From assembly GCA_034430275.1 (NCBI GenBank), contig DAOUEW010000371.1, positions 1 to 17,063 on the forward strand: DNA of 17,063 nt, given 5' to 3'. The notes under the pieces are model-generated. The model was not told the origin of the DNA. It was given only the letters and a program-made list of their open reading frames with translations, and did not search any database. This document shows, piece by piece, positions 7,326 to 14,883 of the stretch. This stretch comes from JAUVXJ01 sp034430275. GTDB taxonomy: Bacteria > Chloroflexota > Anaerolineae > UBA7937 > B3-Chlor. The position numbers and the translations under genes are program-made. How positions within the stretch are numbered: position 1 is the first letter of the stretch; each line of letters starts with the position of its first letter.

Positions 7326-9263
7326 GTGTCTCTGAGGCGTGATTGGCAGGGCGGCCCCAGCCGTCGGTGGATGGGGGGAGTCTCCGTGCCGGGCCTTGGT
7401 AGGCTGTCTGCGGTTGTTGTGCTGGTGTCATTGCTGATGGGCGGCGCTCACATTGGCTTCGCTCAGGCTCCTGAGCCGGAGCGCCGCTTCCGGTGGGTTG
7501 AGAATGTAGAGAGTTTGAGCCCACGTGAGTTCCCGGATCGGCTCTCGCGGAGCAGCCCCTCGCCCGCCGCTGCGGAGCTGGGGGCCCCTCCGGTGACCAA
7601 CCTCGCGGTCAACTTCACACACTACCCGTCCGCCGAGGAGACAGTGACGTTCATCGCCGGGCTGGAGGCGCTGTATCCTCATCTGGCGGAGACCATGGAG
7701 ATCGGCAAGTCGTGGCAGGAGTATCCCATCATGGCGCTGCGACTGGGGAACGAGCTCTCTGGCGATCCAGATGCCAGGCCGGCCTTGTACATAGATGGAC
7801 AGCATCACGCTCGGGAGGCCGTCAGCCAGCAGGTGGTCCTCTACACTGCCTGGTATCTGCTCACGAACTATGGCTCTGACCCTTTGGCGACTCGTCTTCT
7901 CGACACCAGAACGGTCTACGTCTTGCCGTTGGTGAACGTTGATGGGAATCAGATCTTTCTCTTAGACGATTTCGCTCAGCGCAGAACGGCGAATCCCAGC
8001 AGCAGCGACGACGATGAGGATGGTTCCTTCGACGAGGATCCCGGCAACGGCAAGGGATACGGTACCTACGCAGTGTACCGATTCGACTTCGACCAGGAGT
8101 GGGCCGATGCCCATCCAGAAGACCCCCTTGCTGAAGGCTGGGAGGGGCATTTCCTGGGTATGGAATATCTAGGCGTTTTCGATGGCGAAGGCACTGAGAT
8201 CCCGCAGGCCGATGAGGATGGTGACGATTCCACCAACGAAGACCCGGAAGGCGGCGTAGACCCTAACCGCAACTACGATTCTCATTGGTCCCTGGCCGAC
8301 GCAGATCCGAGGTCGGGCTTCTACCGGGGGCCTGAGCCCTGGTCAGAGCCGGAGGTCCGGGCAGTACGGGATTTCGTTCTAGCTCACGAACACATCATCA
8401 CCGGCCTCACCTATCACTCGGGAGCCGACATGATCTTGCACCCCTGGGCCTGGTCGGAGGATGCAGAGCTGGATGACTTGCTGATCTACGAACTCATCTC
8501 CAGGAAAGGTACGCAACTGACGCAATCCTACGGCTTCATGGGCTCTCCTCACGGATCAGCGGCCAGGGGCTTGTACGAGGCTCCGGCAAGCGCTATGGAT
8601 TGGTTGTATGAGCAGGGTGTCTATGCCTGGACCCCTGAGGTATACGGAGCAAGCCTGATCGCCTACATCGAGCGTATTGACGAGAGCGGGTCGTATCGCG
8701 TGGGCGTGAGCGAAGGCGTGGCCTCCAATCCGGATGGTGAGCACATCGCGGACACCGTGCAAAGATGGAACCTCTTCAGTCTCTACGTCCTTGCCGCTAC
8801 TCCGACTCTACAAGTCACGTCGGTCTCCGCGGAGAACGACTGGCTGCAACTCACCATTGGGAACGAAGGCTTCATCCCCGTCGCGTTGACGGTCGTTGTG
8901 GAGGGTCAGGGCGGCTTTCGATCCGAAACAGAGGTGAAGTATCTTCAGGCTTCAGAGACCGTCGTGTCCGTGGAGTACCCAGTACTGCCGTTTGTGCAAA
9001 CGCTGGCTGTCACCGTGTCGGGACGCACTCTTGCGGGCACGTCGGAAAGGGAGCTGGAATCGCTACACCTCGACTTGATGATTCAATCGACACCTCGGGG
9101 CAAGACGGTGACGGTAGTTGATGGAGAACTGGGCGAGTTCTGGGATCTGGAGGAATTCCTCGGAACCGGTGGGTGGCTGACATCGGCAGCGTGGGATATC
9201 CCGGAGGTGTTCCACCTGGGGCCGCGGCTTGTCGAGGAGTTGCACTTGCCCCTGGTCTACTGA
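7326..9263 (+). CDS. secreted M14-family zinc carboxypeptidase
   Basis: Extracellular metallocarboxypeptidase. Numbering from GTG 7326: zinc ligands are His161 and Glu164 in QHHAREAV, and His364 in LTYHSGAD. DPNRNY (312-317) is the usual substrate-binding Asn-Arg region, and Glu438 in WTPEVYG is the catalytic glutamate. A signal peptide precedes the domain (LSAVVVLVSLLMGGAHIGFAQA). The start is uncertain: ATG 7371 and GTG 7386 are in frame, and 7386 has GGGGAG 5-6 bases upstream. Two acidic Asp/Glu/Gly-rich inserts (residues ~227-243 and ~295-311) interrupt the domain and could bind calcium. About 150 residues of beta-rich sequence follow the catalytic part, and the C-terminus is LHLPLVY, resembling the LPL tail of the C25 gene. 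It probably trims peptides released by the neighbouring C25 peptidases (inference). Confidence 0.92.
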   Translation: MSLRRDWQGGPSRRWMGGVSVPGLGRLSAVVVLVSLLMGGAHIGFAQAPEPERRFRWVENVESLSPREFPDRLSRSSPSPAAAELGAPPVTNLAVNFTHYPSAEETVTFIAGLEALYPHLAETMEIGKSWQEYPIMALRLGNELSGDPDARPALYIDGQHHAREAVSQQVVLYTAWYLLTNYGSDPLATRLLDTRTVYVLPLVNVDGNQIFLLDDFAQRRTANPSSSDDDEDGSFDEDPGNGKGYGTYAVYRFDFDQEWADAHPEDPLAEGWEGHFLGMEYLGVFDGEGTEIPQADEDGDDSTNEDPEGGVDPNRNYDSHWSLADADPRSGFYRGPEPWSEPEVRAVRDFVLAHEHIITGLTYHSGADMILHPWAWSEDAELDDLLIYELISRKGTQLTQSYGFMGSPHGSAARGLYEAPASAMDWLYEQGVYAWTPEVYGASLIAYIERIDESGSYRVGVSEGVASNPDGEHIADTVQRWNLFSLYVLAATPTLQVTSVSAENDWLQLTIGNEGFIPVALTVVVEGQGGFRSETEVKYLQASETVVSVEYPVLPFVQTLAVTVSGRTLAGTSERELESLHLDLMIQSTPRGKTVTVVDGELGEFWDLEEFLGTGGWLTSAAWDIPEVFHLGPRLVEELHLPLVY

Positions 9264-9487
9264 TGCGCAAGGATCAGGCCTCGGCAGGGGTGCGCGAGCA
9301 AGGGGGACCGGAGTGCCCAGGTTCGGCCTCGGATTGCGAAAGCCAACGTAGAGGCAAAGCCGGCGAGGGCGCACGAGATCCTGTGTCGCGGAGCCGCATA
9401 CGCCTTGCGCGCCAGAAACAGACAGAGCCCAGCGCCTGCTTCGAGAAGCCGATCCCAGACGCGCTCGCATGGGGTCTTGCTGGATGC

Positions 9488-9516
9488 TTGACACGGATAC
9501 GCAGTGAGGGTATAAT
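9488..9516 (+). promoter_or_regulatory. consensus sigma70 promoter of the cassette
   Basis: TTGACA (9488-9493), an exact 17-base spacer and TATAAT (9511-9516): a perfect consensus promoter. The start would be near 9523, about 205 bases before the PqqD-like gene. The 225 bases between the M14 stop and this site contain no gene or clear terminator. Confidence 0.85.
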
Positions 9517-9522
9517 GGGATC

Positions 9523-9728
9523 GCTCGCAGGAACGCACGGAACTGTGTCTCGCCGCAGCCAGATTTCGACTGCCCGAAGAGTGGGTCGTCCCAGGGTAGC
9601 GGACTGTCAGCCATGAGGTGCGATCTGGACCCACGGCCAGGCTGCGAATTGGCGCGGTCTGGCCGTCTTGGTATGGCTGATTGCCGTCAAGGGCAATCGA
9701 TAGCCGGGAGGACCTTGGTCTCGCTGCT
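9523..9728 (+). other. structured leader of the PqqD/radical SAM cassette
   Basis: Untranslated leader with two perfect inverted repeats. ACGGCCAG (9633-9640) pairs with CTGGCCGT (9659-9666), and GATTGCC (9679-9685) pairs with GGCAATC (9692-9698) over a 6-base loop. The first is followed by CTTGG rather than a U-tract. GGGAGGA lies at 9706-9712, just beyond the second hairpin. I do not recognise a known riboswitch class here. Confidence 0.4.
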
Positions 9729-10046
9729 ATGACTCAACCTACAAGTTCGAGCTATCTTGATAGGAGATATGGGAAGAACCCTCATATTGTGTCTCGACTG
9801 ATAGGTGACGAGTTCATACTCGTCCCCGTTCGTCACGACGTGGCTGATCTGGAGTCCGTCTACACGCTGACGGGGACCGGGCTAAGGATCTGGGAACTGA
9901 TGGATGAGCGTCTGACGGGTCACGAACTGAGGGAGAGGATCGTCGAGGAATTCGAGGTAGGGGACAAGGAGGCGGAGGAGGATCTCGTTCAGTTTCTGAG
10001 GCAGTTGGAGGAGATAAACGGCGTTGTGGTCATCGAAGGCGATTGA
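9729..10046 (+). CDS. PqqD-like RiPP recognition protein
   Basis: 105-residue protein with the PqqD fold pattern: a beta-rich N-terminal half (FILVPVRHDVADLESVYTL), the family motif region LTGTGLRIWELMDERLTGHEL, and C-terminal helices ending EEINGVVVIEGD. PqqD proteins are RiPP recognition elements that bind the leader of a precursor peptide and present it to a radical SAM enzyme. I chose ATG 9729 because it gives the usual PqqD length. GGGAGGA is ~17 bases upstream, which is far; the in-frame TTG 9681 is an alternative that falls inside a hairpin. It is the first gene after the consensus promoter and heads a co-directional set with a radical SAM enzyme and a candidate precursor peptide. Family call is good; the partner peptide is inferred. 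Confidence 0.85.
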   Translation: MTQPTSSSYLDRRYGKNPHIVSRLIGDEFILVPVRHDVADLESVYTLTGTGLRIWELMDERLTGHELRERIVEEFEVGDKEAEEDLVQFLRQLEEINGVVVIEGD

Positions 10047-10147
10047 GACGTGGGCGAATCCAGGCGGAATGAGCAGTCTCAGGAAGGCATAAGGCGCGAG
10101 GCAATGTGGTTCCGCAGGAACGAGGGAGACAAAGAAGGAGGAGAGGG

Positions 10148-11446
10148 ATGCGTAGCAGAGTACTGTTGTTGATGGCAGTAGGGTTGATATTGTCATCTCT
10201 GTTGCTCATGGTTCCCCAGGAGACGGCCAAGGCACAGCTCGTGGCGGGATACTCGGGGTTCCCGACCCTCATCGAGGACGATGCGAAGTTCCTGTGCATA
10301 GTCGGCACAGAGGAGCAGACGTTCGCCAACGTGCCCATCATGATGTGGATCGGAGTGGAATCCACAGAGGACTCCTTCGAGATTGGCATCTTCGACGGGG
10401 ACACGGGTTTGTCGGATGCCGGGATCGAGGACTGGTTGAACGGGAACTGGGATGCCTCCCCATTGGCTACCTACACTCAGATGGAGTATGAACTCTACGC
10501 TGATCCCCTCAAGACAGGGACAGGTACTCAGATCCTCCAGGGCAACTGTGGCCGCGCGCAGTGTCGCTGGCGCGGCAACGACGACGCCATGCCCAACAAC
10601 GATTGGTACAACATCACGGTGGACACGTCAGCGGCGGCCCAGGCGCCCAGCGGGAACTACTTCTACCGCCTGGTGGTTACGCCGGTGGCCAGCGCGACCC
10701 GAGACTACAGTTGCTTCAAGCTGCGCACCAGCGGGCAGGCCAGCCTGCTGCCCGGTATCTTCACGGTCATGGCTGGACCTGTAAGCCCCGCTGACTTCCC
10801 TCTGGTCTTTCCCGACTTCCCGAATCTGACACCCCGCACCTACGATGGGATTTGGCAGTTCTACGCGTGGATTGGGGAAGGCCAGGGGATGTTGGAGTTC
10901 TGGGATGGTGACTTCGACTTCGGAGACTACCTGGACAACGATCTCGATACGAACGATCCCAACACGAGTGGCATACCGTCCTGGGCGGGAGGCGGTGCGG
11001 TAGCCGAGGGCGCCAAAGGCCAGGGGGACCCGCAGGACGACAACAGCAATGCCTACTTTAGGGTTTCGCCCAACACGGTATATAGCATCATCGACCCCAA
11101 CTGGAATACCTATCTCAACGACAACCCCTCGGGCAACCTGGAGTGGGAGAGGTTCGTTCTCAGCACGCAGGCCAGCGCGTCCCCGGATGTGTTGGTCGAC
11201 AGCCTTCCGGCGGGGTACTACTGGTGGTACATTGAAGGCATGGACGGGCACAACCTGAACGCGATCCGCACAGAGTGGGAGATGTTCCCTCCCGACGACG
11301 ACGAGCCCCCCGAGGAGCCGCCTCTACCTCGAGAGGAGGAAGAGGTGGAGTTCGTGCCGGAGCCTGGTGCCCTGCTGTTGCTGGGAGGTGGCCTCGCTGC
11401 TCTGGCCAGCTACGCGGGCATGTCTGTGCGGGGCAGAAGGCGATAG
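10148..11446 (+). CDS. secreted protein with PEP-CTERM-like C-terminal anchor
   Basis: 432-residue exported protein. ATG 10148 has a very strong site, AAGGAGGAG, just upstream. Residues 1-29 are a signal peptide (VLLLMAVGLILSSLLLM, cleavage near AKA before Gln30). The mature part is paralogous to the 15256-16737 protein over ~380 residues, by eye about two thirds identical, with shared cysteines in FLCIVG, CGRAQCRW and DYSCFKLR. An acidic, proline-rich linker (PPDDDEPPEEPPLPREEEE) leads to VPEPG (403-407), a hydrophobic helix and the terminal basic GRRR. This is the layout of PEP-CTERM sorting signals, normally handled by an exosortase; none is encoded here. It sits inside the PqqD/radical SAM unit, so it may be a cargo or product carrier of that system. 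Molecular function is unknown. Confidence 0.8.
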   Translation: MRSRVLLLMAVGLILSSLLLMVPQETAKAQLVAGYSGFPTLIEDDAKFLCIVGTEEQTFANVPIMMWIGVESTEDSFEIGIFDGDTGLSDAGIEDWLNGNWDASPLATYTQMEYELYADPLKTGTGTQILQGNCGRAQCRWRGNDDAMPNNDWYNITVDTSAAAQAPSGNYFYRLVVTPVASATRDYSCFKLRTSGQASLLPGIFTVMAGPVSPADFPLVFPDFPNLTPRTYDGIWQFYAWIGEGQGMLEFWDGDFDFGDYLDNDLDTNDPNTSGIPSWAGGGAVAEGAKGQGDPQDDNSNAYFRVSPNTVYSIIDPNWNTYLNDNPSGNLEWERFVLSTQASASPDVLVDSLPAGYYWWYIEGMDGHNLNAIRTEWEMFPPDDDEPPEEPPLPREEEEVEFVPEPGALLLLGGGLAALASYAGMSVRGRRR

Positions 11447-11461
11447 CGCGGACTTGCGCCC

Positions 11462-11519
11462 GCCCGATACCTTAGATACCGTCGACAGGCAGTCGGTCTG
11501 CGCTGCCCGATACCGTAGA
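11462..11519 (+). repeat. pair of 15-base direct repeats before the radical SAM gene
   Basis: GCCCGATACCTTAGA (11462-11476) recurs as GCCCGATACCGTAGA (11505-11519) with one mismatch, 43 bases apart. The second copy ends 14 bases before the radical SAM start. It could be an operator or an RNA-level element; the role is unknown. Confidence 0.5.
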
Positions 11520-11533
11520 ACGGCGATGCGTGT

Positions 11534-12688
11534 ATGAGCGTGGAATGCTCTCTGCTTCCGGAAATAGGGCTCGAAGAGTGGGCCGGCGGCTTCTGGCAAC
11601 GGGCCAGGGCCGAGCGGTGGCCGTTGTGTGGCAGCATCGAGCTCACCTTTCGCTGCAACCTGGACTGCGTACACTGCTACTGCAACCTGCCTCCCGGTGA
11701 CAAGAAGGCCATCAGGGGCGAACTGAGCTCCGAGGAGATCCGGGACATCATAGATCAAGCAGTGGCGGAGGGTTGTTTGTGGTTGTGCTTCACTGGAGGC
11801 GAGCCCCTGCTGCGTCCTGACTTCCTGGACCTCTATTCCTATGCCAAGAGCAGGGGCTTGTTCGTTGTCTTGTTCACGAACGCCACACTGATCACCGAGC
11901 GCATCGCTGACTACCTCGCCGAATGGCCGCCACGGAGGACTGAGGTTACTCTCTACGGTGCGACCGCGGCCACCTACGAGGCAGTGACGCGGGTGCCTGG
12001 CTCGTACGCCCGGTGTATGAGGGGCCTGGAGATGCTGCTCGAGAGGGGCCTCAAAGTCATCCTCAAGACGACGGTCACGACATTGAACAAGGACGAGGTG
12101 CCAGAGATCCGGCGGTACGCTGAGAGCTGCGGAGTGGAGTACAGGTACGACCCGCTCTTGCTGCCAAGATTGGATGGAACTCAAGGTCCCACCAAGTACC
12201 GGATAGCGCCGAAGGATGTCGTGGAGTTAGATCGCATCGACGAGCAGCGGATGGCTTCGCTGCGCGAACTGTGTGAGAGGTACTGGGGGCCCGAATCGAG
12301 CGACAGACTCTACACTTGCGGGGCAGGTGAGAATACCTTTCACGTAGATCCCTACGGAGCCATGGGGCTTTGCATCACCAATCGGCTCCATACGTATCCC
12401 TTGAGGAAAGGTTCCTTCCGGGAGGGCTGGTACGGGTACATCGCCGAGGTCCGCTCGTTGACCGTTGACGGGGAAGCGGCCAACGCGGAGTGCAGAACAT
12501 GCGCCAAGATAGCGCTCTGCGGGCAGTGCCCGGCGTGGTCCCATCTGGAGCATGGAGACGTTCATTCTCCTGTGGCATATCTGTGCGAGGTGGCACAGCT
12601 CAGGACGGAGTTGCTCTTCGGAGACTCAGCATTCGATGGCGTTCCTGAGCAAGTGGGTGCGCCGCAGATGACACCAGGGGGTATCTAG
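11534..12688 (+). CDS. radical SAM/SPASM peptide-modifying enzyme
   Basis: 384-residue cytoplasmic enzyme. The radical SAM [4Fe-4S] motif is FRCNLDCVHC with Cys41, Cys45 and Cys48, and the SAM-binding TGGEP is at 87-91. The C-terminal SPASM domain has seven cysteines: 262, 280, 320, 323, 329, 332 and 351, enough for two auxiliary clusters. SPASM enzymes typically modify precursor peptides, making thioether, C-C or similar crosslinks, with help from a PqqD-like recognition protein. Such a protein is encoded upstream at 9729, and a Cys-containing small peptide gene begins one base after this stop codon. Start ATG 11534 has no strong ribosome binding site. The family is certain; the peptide substrate is strongly suggested by adjacency, while the chemistry is not predictable from sequence alone. 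Confidence 0.93.
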   Translation: MSVECSLLPEIGLEEWAGGFWQRARAERWPLCGSIELTFRCNLDCVHCYCNLPPGDKKAIRGELSSEEIRDIIDQAVAEGCLWLCFTGGEPLLRPDFLDLYSYAKSRGLFVVLFTNATLITERIADYLAEWPPRRTEVTLYGATAATYEAVTRVPGSYARCMRGLEMLLERGLKVILKTTVTTLNKDEVPEIRRYAESCGVEYRYDPLLLPRLDGTQGPTKYRIAPKDVVELDRIDEQRMASLRELCERYWGPESSDRLYTCGAGENTFHVDPYGAMGLCITNRLHTYPLRKGSFREGWYGYIAEVRSLTVDGEAANAECRTCAKIALCGQCPAWSHLEHGDVHSPVAYLCEVAQLRTELLFGDSAFDGVPEQVGAPQMTPGGI

Positions 12689-12689
12689 A

Positions 12690-12863
12690 GTGAAGAACAC
12701 AGAGAATGACAAGAGACCGTATGTGAAGCCGCAGTTGCAGCGTATCGTGCTACGTGCGCACTCGCTGATACTCGCCTGCAGAGAGCCGAGCGGAACGGAC
12801 ATGTCTCCTTGGGAGTATCCGCTGTGTGCAACCAGCGGCTGCAAGAGTTCCGCGGCGGACTAG
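12690..12863 (+). CDS. candidate RiPP precursor peptide, 57 residues
   Basis: Short gene starting at GTG 12690, one base after the radical SAM stop, with AGGGGG (12676-12681) 8 bases upstream. The N-terminal half is charged and leader-like (KRPYVKPQLQRIVLR, residues 8-22). The middle is SLILACREPSG. The C-terminal half, MSPWEYPLCATSGCKSSAAD (38-57), is small-residue-rich. Cysteines are at 30, 46 and 51. The Y-x-K-P-x-L pattern followed by 'hydrophobic-hydrophobic-Ala-Cys' is, from memory, typical of small peptides next to SPASM/PqqD genes. Likely role: substrate of the radical SAM enzyme, guided by the PqqD-like protein, giving a crosslinked Cys-containing product. No double-Gly cleavage site is obvious. 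Translational coupling with the enzyme is likely. Being short and GTG-started, it is easily missed by gene callers. Confidence 0.75.
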   Translation: MKNTENDKRPYVKPQLQRIVLRAHSLILACREPSGTDMSPWEYPLCATSGCKSSAAD

Positions 12864-13038
12864 CCAACAGACTCGCCACTACCGTGTGCTATCCAGCCCG
12901 GCTTGTTTGAGCCGCTGCGTATCCCTTTAGTTGGCGTGGCCGGGTGGATACTCCCGCTGAGAGGGAAGCAACTTCACGCGAAGGCGAGTCTGTCGTCTAT
13001 CTGGCGGGGCGCGCGACCAACACAGGTTAGCCAGGATA

Positions 13039-13926
13039 GTGAAGGCGAAAATAGAGATAGCGGAGACGTGCGTAGCCCTGGTCTCACAGAGCGATGAGTG
13101 GCATTGGCTGGATGCCCCTGATTTCACGGTGTTCTCCAGCGGCTCACCGCCGGACATCACGATCCAAGTGTATGTGGACGGCGAGCTGCCCGAGGTTCCT
13201 GTGGAGGACCGGGTCTTCACCTCGCAAGCCCGGAACATATATATGGGCGACTGGGGCTGGGCGCTGGAGCTCCGACGTCCAGCCCATCTTCCTATCCCCT
13301 TCTCTGACCAACTCCTGAAGCTCGATGCCGAATTATCGGCTGGGGAGCTCCATATCTCGGAAACCGATGCCGATCGCCAACCATCCTTGCTGCTCAAGGC
13401 GCTCTTCGAACCATTGTGGGGCAAGCTGCTGACACTCCACAGAGGCGTTTTGGTCCATGCGTCCTGTATCAGCTTCGGCCCAGGTGGCATTCTGTTCGTG
13501 GGAGCGGCTGGTGCGGGAAAGACCACCATGGCTAATCTGTGGGAGTACCACGATGGTTCGCGCATACTCCACGATGATCGTGTCGTGGTCAGGGAGAAGA
13601 ACGGGGAGTTCTGGGCCTACCCCGCGCCCAGGCTGGCATCGTTCGGACCCACCTCTTCGTCTGGCGTCCGTTTGGAGCACGTCTTCTTCATCAGTCACGG
13701 AGACAGGAACGTGATCACTCCCAGATGGCCTTCTTCCGCAGTGACCGGCCTGCTTGCGGAGTCTATGGTCCCTAGCTATGACCCGCCTGCGATAGGCGCG
13801 GCGCTCCACCTTCTCGGCGATCTGACCGCTTGCGTGCCGTGTGACGATCTAGCCTTCTTGCCGGACGAGAGCGCGGTCGATTTCATCAGCGGTTTTTGTC
13901 TTTCAGAGGCAACCCCCAGCGCGTAG
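13039..13926 (+). CDS. HPr-kinase-like P-loop protein of the cassette
   Basis: 295-residue protein. The C-terminal half matches the HprK/PEP-carboxykinase-type P-loop fold: HRGVLVHASCISFGPGG leads into Walker A GAAGAGKTT (155-163), followed by ILHDDRVVV with Asp179/Asp180 in the usual metal/nucleotide position. The N-terminal ~120 residues are a divergent domain without a recognisable motif. HPr-kinase-like proteins recur in RiPP cassettes with PqqD and radical SAM enzymes (e.g. the SynChlorMet set, from memory); some in other clusters phosphorylate a precursor peptide. It is not a standard HPr kinase, since the usual HPr-interacting context is absent. Start GTG 13039 has only a weak AGGA nearby. 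The 175 bases between the peptide gene and this start hold no gene. A peptide-kinase role is inference. Confidence 0.75.
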   Translation: MKAKIEIAETCVALVSQSDEWHWLDAPDFTVFSSGSPPDITIQVYVDGELPEVPVEDRVFTSQARNIYMGDWGWALELRRPAHLPIPFSDQLLKLDAELSAGELHISETDADRQPSLLLKALFEPLWGKLLTLHRGVLVHASCISFGPGGILFVGAAGAGKTTMANLWEYHDGSRILHDDRVVVREKNGEFWAYPAPRLASFGPTSSSGVRLEHVFFISHGDRNVITPRWPSSAVTGLLAESMVPSYDPPAIGAALHLLGDLTACVPCDDLAFLPDESAVDFISGFCLSEATPSA

Positions 13927-14008
13927 GCGACACTCCGCCCGTCAGTTGGCCCGATGAGGGCAAGCACTCCGTTGTTCTCTCTTCTTGACTGCGTCGTAGT
14001 GTGAGGCT

Positions 14009-14563
14009 ATGGAAGTGAGCCGAACCCCATCCGACTCGAACACGGGGCGTCAACACGATTGTGGTTGGGTAGTCGATGCAATCTTGGCTTGCGACGGGGA
14101 GGATTTCCAGGCCTTAGCGAGCGAAGTCCTAAGCCAAGGGAGAGGGCTTCGCTTCCGCGCGACGGGCGGGAGCATGCACCCCTTCATCAGGAATGGCGAC
14201 CTGCTTCTGGTGGAGCCCACGGCTGGTTCGGCGGTCGGGCTTGGTGAGGTGGTCTTGTACCGCACTGAGAATGGCGGGATCACTGCCCATCGCGTCGTAG
14301 GCAAGCGACGCGATGGCGGCCGCGAGTTCCTGACCACGAAGGGCGATGCGGTGAGAGGCGCAGCGCTTGCTGTGCCCTGTGGTGAGGTCTTGGGCAGGGT
14401 GATCACCATTGAGCGGCAGGGGACTGAGATCAGGCTGGACGGCGGCGGAGCGAGAGCAGTAGGGCTGGTGTACGTACTGTCATATCTCGTGGCGCAACAG
14501 ATCTGTGCAGCGCTGGGTAAGATGGCGAACGTACTGCGCAAAATGGCAACGATTGTCGGCTAG
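14009..14563 (+). CDS. S26B-type signal peptidase-like protein
   Basis: 184-residue serine peptidase of the S24/S26 superfamily. GGSMHPFIRNGDLLLV carries the nucleophile Ser55. ITAHRVV provides His94 in place of the Lys used by ordinary bacterial signal peptidase I, and TTKGDAV (109-115) supplies the conserved Asp113. This Ser-His-Asp arrangement is that of S26B enzymes such as SipW and the eukaryotic/archaeal type. No N-terminal membrane anchor is seen; a hydrophobic segment lies near the C-terminus (LVYVLSYLVAQQICAALG), which could attach it to the membrane. It is the last gene of the cassette and could remove the leader of the modified peptide or process the PEP-CTERM-like protein (inference). 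Start ATG 14009 has only a weak ribosome binding site. Confidence 0.82.
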   Translation: MEVSRTPSDSNTGRQHDCGWVVDAILACDGEDFQALASEVLSQGRGLRFRATGGSMHPFIRNGDLLLVEPTAGSAVGLGEVVLYRTENGGITAHRVVGKRRDGGREFLTTKGDAVRGAALAVPCGEVLGRVITIERQGTEIRLDGGGARAVGLVYVLSYLVAQQICAALGKMANVLRKMATIVG

Positions 14564-14714
14564 GGGTTCGCGGTGGGGCAGTCTATGCATCTCCTGTTGT
14601 TTTCAGACGTGTGTCGGATGGCGGCCATCGGTCGGCGAGACTCTCGCGCGGTGGGTGGGACCCTAGATCATCGCCGGTTGTCCTGGATCGCACGTTGCAG
14701 AGGCGTGGGCCGGC

Positions 14715-14744
14715 TTGACATCCGAAAGCGAATGGAGTAGTAAT
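14715..14744 (+). promoter_or_regulatory. promoter of the riboswitch-controlled leader
   Basis: TTGACA (14715-14720) is an exact -35 match. The -10 is less sharp: TAGTAAT starts at 14738, after a 17-base spacer. Transcription would start near 14750, about 30 bases before the aptamer. The stretch 14564-14714 between the S26B stop and this site holds no gene; I see a small GATGGC/GCCATC hairpin but no clear terminator. Confidence 0.65.
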
Positions 14745-14775
14745 AGGGTGACTGAAGCAAGGTAGGCTGTGGACA

Positions 14776-14883
14776 GACAGATACCGAAGGGGCAACCTTC
14801 TCGAAAGGGAAGGCTCGCAAAGCCGCGGATCTAAACCTGGGATTGCTGCCCAGTCATGATTGCCGGGCTGCCGAAGTATGTCG
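14776..14883 (+). ncRNA. cyclic-di-GMP-I (GEMM-I)-like riboswitch
   Basis: The order of conserved elements matches the c-di-GMP-I aptamer: GGGGCAACC (14789-14797), a perfect 7-bp stem CCTTCTC/GGGAAGG capped by a GAAA tetraloop (14803-14806), CGCAAAGCC (14816-14824), GGATCTAAACC (tetraloop-receptor side, 14827-14837), a CTGGG/CCCAG hairpin (14837-14853), and the 3' strand ATGATTGCCGGGCTGCCGA. ATAC upstream and GTAT downstream (14877-14880) can close the aptamer. It departs from the commonest form by having CTCGCAAAGCC where GACGCAAAGCC is usual, and one A fewer in the 5' GGGCAAACC. The 3' strand is also the 5' arm of the terminator at 14862, so a folded aptamer should block termination (an 'ON' switch, inference). 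Ligand could be c-di-GMP or a related dinucleotide. Confidence 0.8.

Noticed and set aside
9340..9375. GCGAAAGCC...GGCAAAGCCGGCGAGGG after the M14 gene, resembling GEMM-I pieces
   Set aside because: The GGGCAAACC strand, the tetraloop-capped stem and the 3' GCCGGGTTGCC strand are missing, and it lies upstream of the nearest promoter. The similarity is probably chance.
12903..13097. 64-codon TTG-started open frame between the precursor peptide and the HprK-like gene, a possible second precursor
   Set aside because: It overlaps the start of the HprK-like gene, lacks a ribosome binding site and shows no leader/core layout.
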